Source: Thereva unica
Taxonomy: Eukaryota; Arthropoda; Insecta; Diptera; Therevidae
DNA: 64,000 nucleotides
NCBI GenBank assembly: GCA_949987705.1
Contig: OX465284.1
Location: forward strand, 71,099,470 to 71,163,469
Direction: 5' to 3'
Both the position numbers and the translations under genes were made by a program. Shown here in pieces: positions 34,166-45,127 of the stretch. How positions within the stretch are numbered: position 1 is the stretch's first letter; every line of letters starts with the position of its first letter. The notes under the pieces are model-generated. The model was not told the origin of the DNA, made no database searches, and worked only from the letters and a program-made list of their open reading frames with translations.

Positions 34166-34394
34166 GTTACCTTGACAAAATTGAAAACACCTCGAATTTT
34201 TTTTAAATCATTTCACTACTCTTGAAAATTTTCCAACCTTTAGTTAAAATAATATTAAAGAAAAAAATAATCGTCAGCTACACTGAAAAGGGTAGTTCCT
34301 ACGTCATCTACCCCTCTAAGACGAATATAAAAAAAGGAGTGCAAAGTCATTGCAACCCTCACCATTTTTACAGGGTATTAATTAGGTTATCGAA

Positions 34395-34745
34395 CCATCT
34401 TCCAGCCCTATAAATCACGAGGCCCTGACGGCATAGTGCCGGTACAACTGCAGCGTATCCTTAGTTACATCATGCCCTGGTTGCAGGTCATCCCCTCTTG
34501 TTGGAGAGGGGTTGAAGTAGTTTTTATACCTGAGGCAGGAAAAGCCTCCCACACAACACCCAAAGACTTCAAGCCAATCAGCCTATCGTCCTTTCTATTC
34601 AAGACTATAGAAAGGATAATCGAAATACATATATCTGAGGCAAAACCTTATTAAGCTCGCAACTCTTTGGCGCACAACACGCCTATACATAGGGCAAACC
34701 TACTGATACTGCTCAATAGCCTCTATAGCTGCAGTAGTAGATCTT
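34395..34745 (+). pseudogene. LINE RT N-terminal fragment
   Basis: Reads ITRPDG-like KSRGPDGIVPVQLQRI, then CWRGVEVVFIPEAGK and DFKPISLSSFLFKTIERI. After a frame change it reads LSSQLFGAQHAYT, stop, GKPTDTA (the ..QHAY.KGKST.TAL motif). This is the start of an RT of the same broad type as LINE-A. It has several stops. Confidence 0.7.
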
Positions 34746-36750
34746 GGTAGTTCTTTTACTTAAAATACTTAAGCAGTCAGTACGTGGCAGTTTTAGCGAC
34801 CTTACTTGCCTTTGTATTGTGTAAAATACTGTGGGTCCCAGGGTCGCACATTTTACATCAGCCTGGCACCATCACGCTACCTTAAAACTTGCCACACCCA
34901 AAGCTGAGCTGAAACGAGATTTACGTTGAAAATTTACATGTATTAGCGAAATCTAATGAAGCTATTTATTTATTGTCGCAAAATTTTCACTCGTAATACT
35001 GCCCTAGCTATGAAGGGATGAAGTATAACCTGAATTTTACCTGTGCATAACGGCAAAGAGATAATTTAAAAAAAAATCCTGCACATCCCCTCAGCTCCAG
35101 CGTTCATGTTCTTCATTAATCCGCCATTAACTAATTACTTTTACATCCTTCAATTTTAACGACGTTTTACAGGGAAATACCTTGGAACCGTCAAGAGCAG
35201 AGCATGCACAAATTGCAGTGCATCTCACTGTTCCTCGCCCGTTCCGCTGCACCATCGCGCCCCCTCATACATGAAATCTTTTATACCCCTAAAATTTAAA
35301 CTCTTTCGCCGTTAAATTTGCATTCGCAAGGATACAGAAATCGAGCGCTTTTATCCTTGACTGTGTTCCCCATGAACCCGAATGCATGCAGGCATAATTT
35401 GAGTGCTCTACTCCACTCCTGATGCAACTGGGAGCTATTAAAACAAGGATGCAAGGATTTCATGCTAGTGACAACGAGATGCAATTCTTTTTTGGGTCCT
35501 TTTTGCACTGTTGTCGCTGCTTTTCGTTGTTGGCTCTGTGTGTTTCAACGAATTCGTTTTGATGCAGTGCCATCACGGGTGGATTAAGATTCCTGTTGAC
35601 ATGCTGCTAGAGTGCTTTGTTCCACTTCCTCCCTATATTGCAGCGATGAAATTCATGAACTTGTCACGGAGCACAGCATTCCGATGCTCCGGCAGAGCGG
35701 GGGTGGATTTTGTTAAATTAGGACAATTAAGGCTCGTACACAGCTTGTAACAGGGAATGGGACTTCTTAGGGTAATGGCTTTCGATTCAACATTTTCAGC
35801 TCCATTGTTGAAGAAAATTGAAATTTTACATGAGTGAAAAATCGTCGCATTGTGAATTAAGAATTACTCTTAACTTTTTTCTTATAAAGTCGACAGCACA
35901 TCGCCATGTCACAAAAGACTTATCCCATCCCACACACACTCTCGAGGGAGCATGGCTCGACACTCAATTACATGTGGGCTTCACAAGCTTAAAAGATCCA
36001 CTATCTGGCTGTCAGGTTCATACGGGAAAGTCCTAGATCTCCAACTATGTACGTAAGCTTGTACAAGCACTCGTTTTGTAGAAAATCCCATAAATCCAGT
36101 GAATCGGACTCGATTATTATTCAAATGCAATGCTGATGTCTTCATTGATAACTGAACGTCTTTTCGTGTATGATGTTGTTGCGGGGCTCAGCATCCAGCA
36201 CCGGTCTCGATTCCTCATCTTCTGGGTTCTCGGTGCAGGGATTTTGAGAAATCGCGCTCATATCTTCAAGTGGTTGCAGTCAAGTGCACGAGAGATTCAC
36301 AATTTAATAAATTCTGTCTGGAATGTTACAATTGTACTTACATAGTTGAAGATGACGAGATAAAGGCTTTTGGTGGAGGGGCGGAGATAGTATATTTGTT
36401 GGGGGTGGGCGACTGCTTGATGGGATGTCCCTTTTGTTCGAGCGATCCTTTCCTTAGGAATTGTTAAAATCGAAATCAAAGTGTGGGCAAACTCAATCTA
36501 ATATTGTACAAAAAAATCGAAGTTGTATTCGAATCATAAATACAAACGAACACATATTATAAAATTCGCGCCTCAAGCCTAAACTTTAAGACAGCCTTTG
36601 TAAAAAGAAACTTTGTTTTGCGAATATCTTGACTGATTTGCTAGAGTCACGCACTATAATTCTACCAAGTGAGGCTAAAATTTTTATGCCTTTGTGATTT
36701 GTCTTCACTCAATTGAGAAGCAACAAAGTTCAAATGTATTTTGCAGTACT
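34746..36750. other. No gene recognised
   Basis: AT-rich with no recognisable protein, RNA gene or repeat. The last bases (GCAGTACT) flank the left inverted repeat of QNKN-1. They do not continue LINE-B, into which the right end is inserted, so a rearrangement or deletion is likely at this side. Confidence 0.4.
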
Positions 36751-39700
36751 GCCGTGCAAAGGGCAAAAGACCTATATGCAAAAAGCTCGATTCGAGTAAA
36801 ACGCGTTCAAAGTTTTTTATGCTTCTTTCCGTAAAATAAGAAAATGTAAATTAATTTTTTACAAATTATCTAAAAAAATATGACTTAAAACGTTTTTCTA
36901 ATGCTATAATATCATATTTTATCCTCCAACACTTTTAAATAAAAAGTTATGAAAGGAGAAATACTTTTGCATTGCAATTCCTGTACCAGAGTCTTGTTGC
37001 AACCATAGGAGAAAACAATTATATTCTCATAAATCGTTTCTCCCATGCTCCCTGGTTCCATTTGTTCCAAACAAAAAACATAAATATGTTCTTGAATCAT
37101 TTGACCATTACGCAGAGCGTGCATTCTTATCTCAAGAAAAAGTTCTATAGTCTTATAGAGTGTTTGCCACTGTAAATTGAAAATATATTTGATGGATAGA
37201 AAACGACAAGAGATTTTTGGCACTAAGTCTTTCAAAATTCTTTCTTTTTTGTTTGTGAAACCCCTCTTGGTTTCGCGAAAAAGTTATCTTTTAATTCAAG
37301 GAATGCATATTTTTTCTTTAGAGTTGTATTGGATTTGTGGTACTCTGATTGTTGAAAACTATTCTTATAAAAGAATTCCGTGGATCCCTTCACAAATTTT
37401 ACTTCAACAATATCTAAAAATAAGGGAATTGAGTTATCCTTCGATTTCGGAACTGTTCTAATCAAATTTTTGAACTTATAAAAATGGTGAGGTTCAAGGG
37501 CAATACAGACCATTCTGGTGGAGCTTGATTTGACTGCGTTGCAAAAATCGTCGAAATCATAAATATTTTGTTTTGCTCTCATTCTTTGCTCAATCTGGCC
37601 GTGGAGCCCATCGGCAGCCATAAAAGTATGACCCTTGACCAAATATTTAAGAGTTATGCTCTCAGTTGCAGAATGATCTGAATTTAAATATGTAATCAAC
37701 GACGAATATAACACATTGTTTTTATTTTGTGCAGTGCAATTGTCCATCCAAATAATTATGTTTTTCACATCCCTCAAGGACTTCATAAAGTGTATGAATG
37801 CGGGGCTTACACTGTCCGCTTTTCGATCGGAGATACCCTCATGCCAGAGAACACAAAAATGATTTGACGACTTTTGCATGGCAGCGAATGTTTGGTTATA
37901 AGTAACAAGCCTAGGCGTAAAAATGATTCTTTTACCTTCGGCATTCTTGGTAAAAGTATAATTTTGTCCATGTCCACTGCATACACCTTTGTTACCCCAT
38001 CATTGGCTATTTGTGCATCAAAGTTGTACCGATCTCTTGCTATCTTTGCAAGTTCCAAATGTTCGCGTTTTTTTTTTGTAAGTTCTCATTGTTTGAGTTC
38101 ATGCCCATTTCTATACAAAAACCGCAAATTTCCGAGGATCCTCCTTAAATCCAATATTCAGACGCGAAACATTTTGTCGGTACAACTCGTATGAGATTTT
38201 CGGATGATCATCAATAGAACAAAAATCAGCATACATTAGTTTTATTGAAAGATCTGATGGTAAATATATTTTATTTGGGGCATGGTATCTTCTATAATGA
38301 GATGGATGGGGGTTGAAGGACATGATATGGTCTTTAATCACACTACCATCAACTTTGTTGTTTGCCAAATTTGGCGGTGGTATCGAGAATTCTTTTATGA
38401 CTTATAATTTAATTTATGACTTATAACTTTTATTTATGACTTATAACGGTTTTGATAAAGCTTGAATTGTTATACCGAAGTGTGCCTTTGAAAAATTCTA
38501 AACATACTTGAACAGTTTCGCCATGTAATGGCAAATAGTACTCTCGCGTAATATTACGTTTGAAGGAAAACACCAGCTTCCTTTTGGCTGGTTTTTCGAC
38601 AATCTTACCGCCTAACCACATTTTTCTGTCACCACCGTTAAAATTCCACTATGAAGAACAAATTTGTCGTCTATATTCTTCATCAAATTTAAGGTGACAC
38701 TTAAACCTTTTACATGAGCAGGGAGGTAAAATTTTGTGTTTTTCTATATTATTTTCCTTCTGCTCATGTTGCCTACGAAATCTTCTACGCTTAGCACATT
38801 GATGTTCGCTTAAAATATCTAAGTGTGACCCTACGTTGGTCACGTCATCCGGGTTTGATTCTCCTTGTTTCCAGGGTCTACGTCCATGTTGCTGCTTTTG
38901 TTGTTGGTATTGCTTGGCACATCCGGGTCTGCACTTTTGATAATGAATGTAGTAATCCTGTGTGAAACATCGTTAGAGCGAAGCACTTGAGAAAATGCTT
39001 AGTGCAACTTACCATTAGAACTATCGAGCAAAGGAAATAATTTTTCTTTTTTTACCTCGCAAATTTTGTTTAGACTATTGCGCAACTCATGATCACTTTC
39101 TTGGTCGGAATTAGTGAGGTCTATAGTCGGAATTTCAGGAGGATCAACAACTTCGCAATATTCAGGACTAAATTACCCCGGAAATACAGAAGCAAATTCT
39201 TCGTTTTCCATTTTATTAATTAATGTTTGTAAATTAAAACTCGTAAGTATCTTAATATTACTTTTACTTAAAGTATCTTAACATTACTTTTACCTAAATT
39301 ATCTTAATATTTTCACTCACGAAACACAAAATTTTCCACTCTAATTTCTTTTTTTTTTTTTGTACTATTGACGCCGATGTCTATCACAAACTACAAACTG
39401 AAAGAACTATTTTAAATTCTAATAACCCATAACAAATTATTTACCGCTATTACTCTTATATATCAATAATTATTTACAAATAAAAGTTCATTTTCTCCTA
39501 CTTTTTTTTTTCTCTTTTTGAAAATTGTGCACTTTGCAGAGGGAAAACTATACACGAGATCATAAGCTTTTTCCGCTCTTCTTTCCTCTTCGCAAGACAA
39601 CGGCCAAAAACCTGGAAATCTCTTGTCGTTTTCTATCCATCAAATATATTTTCAATTTACAAGTGGCAAACACGCTATAAGACTATAGAGCATTTTCTTG

Positions 39701-39957
39701 AAATAAGAGTCCACAACTTGTGCAATGGTCAAAAGATTTAAGAGGTCATGGCTGCTTTCTGCGTTTTTTCGGTTTGAAAATAATTCAAACCGACGCATAT
39801 AAAGTAAATGTCCAAAAAGAAAACTTTTTATTAAAAAGTGCTATTAGTCTGAAATTTTTTTTAGGGATAAATATGAATATTTTAAATCAAAAAATCCATA
39901 CAACGCCATTTTGACCTATAATGCATTTATGTATAGGTCTTTTCCCCTTTGCACGGC
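36751..39957 (-). mobile_element. QNKN-1: DNA transposon with two-tier inverted repeats
   Basis: The outer ends are inverted repeats of 26 bp with one mismatch: GCCGTGCAAAGGG.AAAAGA at 36751 and inverted from 39957. A second, inner pair of about 120 bp lies at 37101-37225 and 39605-39732, containing CTATAGTCTTATAG.GTGTTT and TTGAAAATATATTTGATGGA. The sequence between tiers is poorly matched. The coding part on the minus strand (37232-39211) nearly touches the inner repeat. No target duplication is visible: the left flank is unrelated to the RNase H LINE on the right flank. The shape and the transposase-like protein argue for a cut-and-paste DNA element, but the superfamily is not assigned. 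Confidence 0.7.
37232..39211 (-). pseudogene. QNKN-1 transposase-like protein, broken
   Basis: Starts at the ATG at 39211 (MENEEFASVF) with an in-frame TAA at codon 13. A possible intron (donor GTAAGT at about 39012, acceptor CACACAG at about 38958) leads into DYYIHYQKCRPGCAKQY. The Cys-rich part follows (LPPCSCKRFKCHLKF), then an in-frame TAG at 38649-38651 and GGDRKMWLGG, REYYLPLHGETVQVCLEFFK. After frame changes come SHYRRYHAPNKIYLPSDLSI, YAVDMDKIILLPRMPKVKES, CVLWHEGISDR, IIIWMDNCTAQNKNNVLYSS and KGHTFMAADGLHGQIEQRMR, ending with a stop at 37232. The two Asp motifs and the closing Glu are candidates for a DDE-type site; this is inference. I recall related arthropod proteins as uncharacterised, possibly the DUF7869 group. 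At least three lesions make it inactive. Confidence 0.7.
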
Positions 39958-40649
39958 GGGCTAGTATGGTACACGGATGGCTCTAAAACGGAGACAGGTG
40001 TAGGCACCGGAATCTGGAGTGAAAGTCCCAGATTCAGCAAGGCTATAAGTCTAGGCACTCGGGCAACTGTCTTTCAAGCAGAGGTGTACGCTATTCTGTC
40101 ATGCACTCATGAGAACTTAAGAAGGGCCTACCAAAATAAACGGATTTTTATCTTCTCTGATAGCCAAGCGGCAATTAGAGCGATAAGGTCCCGTAGGACC
40201 AAGTTGAAATTAGTTTGGGACTGCCAACGTGCTCTTCATGAGTTGGGCGTTCTCAATCAAATTACACTTGTCTGGGTCCCGGGTCACCGGGGCTTCGAAG
40301 GCAATGAAAATGCGGATGCCCTGGCTAAACAGGGCTCTGATTTAGAATTCATTGGTCCAGGGCCGGGTATTGGGGCACCGTCCATCTTGCTGCAAAGGGC
40401 CCTGGCCGATCGGACTTTGATGAAACATATTGAACGCTGGAGGTCCGCGCCTGGACTGGCCAACTCTAAGCGATTCCTTCCAGTGCCGTCCACTAAGACG
40501 GCTAAGGAATTATTACGGCGCAGTAGGAGTGATGTTAGGACACTTGTTGGCTTAATTACCGGACACTGTGCCCTAAATTACCACTTATGGAAGATAGGAA
40601 GGGCGGAGGACCCTACATGTAGGCTTTGCCTAGAAGAGAATGAGTCTGC
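39958..40649 (+). pseudogene. LINE-B RNase H domain (5' part)
   Basis: Open from the right end of QNKN-1. Motifs are LVWYTDGSKTETGVGTGIWS (first catalytic Asp), VFQAEVYAIL (Glu), IFIFSDSQAAIRAIRS (Asp), ITLVWVPGHRGFEGNENADA (His...Asp), WRSAPGLANSKRFL, LVGLITGHCALNYHLWKIGR and CRLCLEENES. All the RNase H catalytic residues of the LINE-type domain appear to be present. The ORF is cut after EES(A) by the solo LTR at 40650. RT and endonuclease upstream have been replaced by QNKN-1 and its unrelated left flank. Confidence 0.85.
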
Positions 40650-41147
40650 TGTAATAAACTTTAAATTACTTATTTTAAGTTTACCCGACGCAGCGCATTG
40701 TCTGTCCATACCAGGTCGAGGCCAAGGCGCCGCGCCGGTGCAAGGTTGCAAGGTGGCATTCTTGTGTATGCACGATGCACAAGGGGTGTTAGGTTGCGAC
40801 CTTGCTCGGGCGCATGTGCCAACGACTTGCGACAGATAATTTCGCTGATCAGGGAATAATTTAGGAATTCATAAATATTTGCTGATTAGGTATTTATTAA
40901 GTACAATAGAATTTAATGTTAATAATCAATGATTACTTTACTATATTATTGTATTGGTAGCCCGAGGGCTGTATAAATAAGCCAAGCAATTAAATAAAGA
41001 AACAGTTGAGATACAGCAGTCAAGCCGTTAAACTTTTATTTTCAAATAGTCTTGAGATATTGCTTTCGAGCATCCTCAAGTGGAGTTAAAGCCGATATCT
41101 GGCTGCTCCAACAATAATTGAATTGAAGGAACATCAAGGGTTCCACA
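40650..41147. mobile_element. Solo LTR (498 bp) inside LINE-B
   Basis: Starts TGTAATAAAC and ends GGTTCCACA. The perfect 4-bp target duplication CTGC lies at 40646-40649 and 41148-41151. Removing LTR plus one CTGC restores the LINE frame: ..ESA then LHVLCECP. Internal signals in plus orientation are TATAAATAAG near 40971 and AATAAAGAAA near 40993. A 4-bp duplication fits Ty3/gypsy. It differs from the 244-bp Mag-like LTR and the 1,013-bp LTR at 8712. Confidence 0.85.
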
Positions 41148-41360
41148 CTGCTCTCCATGTTCTCTGTGAGTGCCCTGCAATAGCAAGGAGCAGGGTGTCT
41201 CTGTTCGAGAAGTCCCTGCTCGAACACTCAAGTCTAAGCGACAAACCACTAGGCAGACTGCTGAACTTGTTCAGGCGGTCTGGCCTACAAATATGAGGTG
41301 TAGGGGTTGTAGTACAATAGGCCAACTTAATGGCCGCAGTACCTTTGGACCTAATACCTC
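41148..41360 (+). pseudogene. LINE-B C-terminus and 3' UTR
   Basis: Continues the interrupted ORF2: LHVLCECPAIARSRVSLFEK, then KPLGRLLNLFRRSGLQI and TGA at about 41296. The 3' UTR has ACAATAGGCC and GGCCGCAGTACC, closely resembling that of LINE-A after 10205. The C..C..H..C finger is completed here (CECP), so the LINE protein was intact in this part before the LTR landed. Confidence 0.8.
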
Positions 41361-44300
41361 GCACAGGAAAAAAAAGTGGGGTGAGAAAATTCTTTCGGAC
41401 GAACTTATCCATCCGCAAACATCCATAGCATCCACATAATTGAACAGACCTATCGAGAATTGGCGTTACAAAGCAAGCACTTATGCAAATTGTTAAGTAT
41501 ATGTCTTTCAGGTTTAATCTATTTTCGATCTTATCGAGATTATTAACCCAGAATCTCTAAAAAACATAACTACAAGCTATTTTTTGCATTATGCAGCGAA
41601 AAGTGCTATCCCAAAACATGCAAGACATACATTTGGCGCCCAACAACAGATCCTTCAAACCCCTCTGGGTGTTCATCATCATAAAACTAGAATCCGTTTG
41701 GTGCTAGACCAACAAACGTGCAAAAGTGTCCCATTTCAGTACGTACACTTCATTGTTCACAATAACCCGATATCTTTCAGCCACATTAAAAAAGGACAAT
41801 CATAAACGACAAACATATTTCACATCCTATAACCATCGGAGCAATCAAGCAATAAGATCACCTCACGTTCAAAACTATCCCCTACTCTCGTACGTTCTGT
41901 ACTGCACACTTCTTTCATTTTGATCACAATAAGGCCGTGGTACAATACCGATTCGCATGTACCCATGGGCGCTCTCCTGGAACCATCCGATCTGGCCGTG
42001 GCGAGGCCCCATTTGCCTCATTCAAATTCATAAAATGTACGAAAACCGAAACAGAGCCACTGCAGCATGTGCAGCATGCAGTCCGCCGATAATAATCCCA
42101 AAACAGAAGTTTAATTGTAATAATTTAAATTTACGATAATTTTGAGAGAACAGCAGAAAAAAAGCAGAACACGAAAAACAAAAATAAAATATAATCAGAT
42201 CGGTTATCTCGCCTGAGTAGTGTGCGGCGACCGGCAGGTCTTGCGGCCGTCGGTTCTGGTCGTTGTTCGCCTAGGCACCGGCAGGCAGCGCGGAGCTCCT
42301 GTAACAACAGCAGTTTCTGGTGCCACCACACTGCTCCGTGCTACCGTTCAGTCACGTTTTAGGTCCGGAAAAAAGAAATGAGATATGCATAAGGGAAAAT
42401 CCAGGGAAATAAAAATGAAAAATTCTCCAGAAAGTCCACAGCCAGATAAAATTGTTAAATGTGCACCGAGCAGGCTTATGTTGTACGACGCTAGTACAGG
42501 GTTTCTGGGATTGGTCGGAGGGCTGTTTGTTCCTGGCTGTAAAAGTCGAGCTTCTATCGAGGACAGTGCAGGGCACCTCAGAGGACATGTACCGGTAGTT
42601 CAGGTAAGAATTTATGGCCGGGTGCTGCGAAAGTACTTTACCGGTTCAGTGCACCTTGATAGAGTCAATAAGCCCCGAACGGCTGAGGCAAACAGACAAA
42701 CGGATAAACAGTAGCAGTTGGTCACCGTTTAAGGTGTTTGCGTACCTAGTGATTAAAGTCATGGTAAATGAGCATGAGATTCCGAAAGCCGATAGTCACC
42801 TGAGCTTGAAAGTGGCACGCAACATTCTACTAAAGCCCCCCAAGATTAGCCCGAACAGTTAGTTCATGGACTTCAGTGTTTCCTTACAAATAAGACGTTA
42901 TCTCTGGGATGTATTTAATTCCTCGAGATGGTCTTAACAGTCCTGTCCATTTCTGTCAAGCGATATGCCTTATTTACAGCACCCCCGAAAAATACCGAAC
43001 GAGGCGATTTTATTGGTCTCAACTTGTCGTAATTACAAGCAGAGATAAGGACTCAGTCGGGCTCAGAGCAAACATTTACTCCAGCTTGACTCGCCCGCTG
43101 CCCCGGAGATTTTCATTTTGGAAAGAAAAGGAAACTCGAATCTCCTCGACTAATTTAAGTTATCTCGGGAACGGTCCCCCTTTTTAGCAACCCTACCTAC
43201 CCGTGGTCCTTGTAGCAGAGATAAATAAACACCAACAACTGAATCAACACCTCGATCTGAGAAAATTAGCAATCTTAAGAGTCCTTGGGAGAATGATGTG
43301 TGTGCGTGCTGGTCCCTGCTCGGCACTTGCCGGGTTTTTTCATGCTAAAACAGCACTCCCCGCCCCAGGACACAGTTTCAGAATCATTAGCGACGCAAAA
43401 TTAAATTCAATCCCCGCACTGTGACTGTGTCTATACTGTACACAACAAGGACCTTTCGAGTGGATATCAACCCATCAGAAGAGTCCCGGCTCCTTAATAA
43501 TGCGACAGCACCTCCCTTGAATTAAGGAATTGCAGTCACGCAAAGAAAACGGTCTCCGGCCTGCATGCTGCTGGGCCCCCATTCTGTCCGCAGAAATCCT
43601 CCTGAAAAGGACGGGGAGTCCTTTCTGATATGACTTAATCGTACGACATTAGCTGCATAGAAATATCCTTTTCGTGTTGTTTACGGATACAGGAACCTCT
43701 TGATGATGATTAGGTAAATAACAATAAAATTTTAGAGGGTGATAAATACTTTCGCTTATTACGTGTCCTTTTTTGGCGTGTGGCCAGTCTGGATGGGTAA
43801 TACACAAACACACACAATTTCAGGACCTTCTTCCTTCTCACAATCGGCTATACTAGCACTGGCAGAGGGGTCATTACTGCAGTCAGGCGAATGGATTTTT
43901 GTTTTGTAGTTTGTGTTATTGTTATCTTCGTCTGGGATCAGGATAAATTAATATCTGTGAATAAGGATTCCCCTGTTACGTATAAGTGAATTACGTTCGT
44001 CGCCATTTATCTCGCCACTTATCTCTTCACTCTCAGACGACTTATCAAGCCCCATTGAGTTTCTGGCGTTATTGTTATTGACACTCGACACGCGGGGGTT
44101 GAAATTCACAGCGGATGAGCGAGCGCTCAGGTTAAAAAGGAATTTGTTAAGGGAATTTTATGTACGGCGTTGGCTTGAAGTCAGACGATTTTCCATCTAG
44201 ACTTAAAATAAAAATAATAAAAGAAATGAATTGAAGGAATCCAATTGGATCTGGAGATAAAGGAGAGATATGCGATTCGTTAACCATTCGGAGCTGCCAA

Positions 44301-44516
44301 TCTAGTGGAAGGTGACTTAAAATGTTTTGCTAGCTCTGCCAACGAGAAAATTGGAATCATGGAATCGAGAGCATTTTATATGCCAATTGAGATGTTTGTC
44401 TGTGGTAATTTAAAGACGTTTATTAAAGAGTCTGAGCATCTGTAAGTAGAATTTTCACGTGGTTCTTCTCTAAAGTCGACCCTTATGGCACTGCGAAAGC
44501 TTCTTAAAAAAAGCAC
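41361..44516. other. No gene recognised
   Basis: Includes an isolated primer-binding-site-like TGGCGCCCAAC at 41635 without recognisable LTR or gag. A 109-residue frame at 42385-42714 (plus) has no known relatives I can name. From 42.9 to 44.3 kb the sequence is more complex than average but carries no recognised element. The last 4 bases, ATTT, are the left target duplication of QNKN-2. Confidence 0.4.
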
Positions 44517-44750
44517 ATTTCTGTGGTCGCGCGGAAGAATCAGGTAACTCCATTTTCGGAAAATAGGAGAAAAACGCGTTTAACTTTTTTGATAAACTGC
44601 GTGTTTTTTTGATGTTAATCGTTTTACGACGTATAAAAACATGAGAAAACCTTTTTTCGAATGGGAATGAAGATTTTTAGAGACATTACCCACAATTTTA
44701 GACGCAAATACGGCTAAACGATATCACTTACCTGGTTTTTTCGCAAAAAA

Positions 44751-44763
44751 TGGAGTTACCTGG
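44751..44763 (+). repeat. Subterminal repeat, left inner copy
   Basis: TGGAGTTACCTGG followed by a T run. It is one of five sites of this type in QNKN-2: the terminal copy at 44542-44552 is inverted, and the right-hand copies are at 48016, 48046 and 48205. A partial copy (CTTACCTGGTTTTTTCG) precedes it at about 44727. Confidence 0.7.
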
Positions 44764-44835
44764 TTTTTTCAAAAAGATGTTCTTTTTGCGAAAAAACGCT
44801 GTTACTATTACTACAATATTAATTTTTTGACCTGG

Positions 44836-44983
44836 CAACGTCTTATAAATCGATGAGTTTAGGAAGTCATTATCGCAAATAGTCGCGCCACGCGCGACTA
44901 TCCCCACCACTACTTAGCGATGGGAACGGGACGGGACATTTTGCGCTAATGACTTCCTATACTCATCGATTTATAAGACGTTG
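44836..44983. repeat. Fold-back repeat inside QNKN-2 with inner hairpin
   Basis: Arms of 44 bp (44836-44879 and 44940-44983, CAACGTCTTATAAATCGATG...) are inverted with two mismatches. Within the loop a separate perfect 10-bp hairpin (ATAGTCGCGC / GCGCGACTAT, 44879-44901) occurs. It could be a small nested MITE or part of the regulatory 5' end of QNKN-2. No target duplication is evident. Confidence 0.8.
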
Positions 44984-45127
44984 TCACATCAAAAACTTCA
45001 ATTTGTTGACGATTGAGTGTGCGTAAGCAAATTTGCGTATCTATCGAGCGACTGTCAATTGTTTTACTGTTCATAAAGTTCTGAATGACGGAATGTAAAA
45101 TGTGTGTAAACTAATTGCGCTCATTCA

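Noticed and set aside
40650..41147. The 498-bp insertion as another copy of the Mag-like LTR
   Set aside because: Length, ends and sequence differ from the 244-bp LTR apart from a shared TATAAATAAG motif.
42385..42714. 109-residue plus-strand ORF as a host gene
   Set aside because: No recognisable domain, promoter or splice context; the length is within chance expectation for 64 kb.
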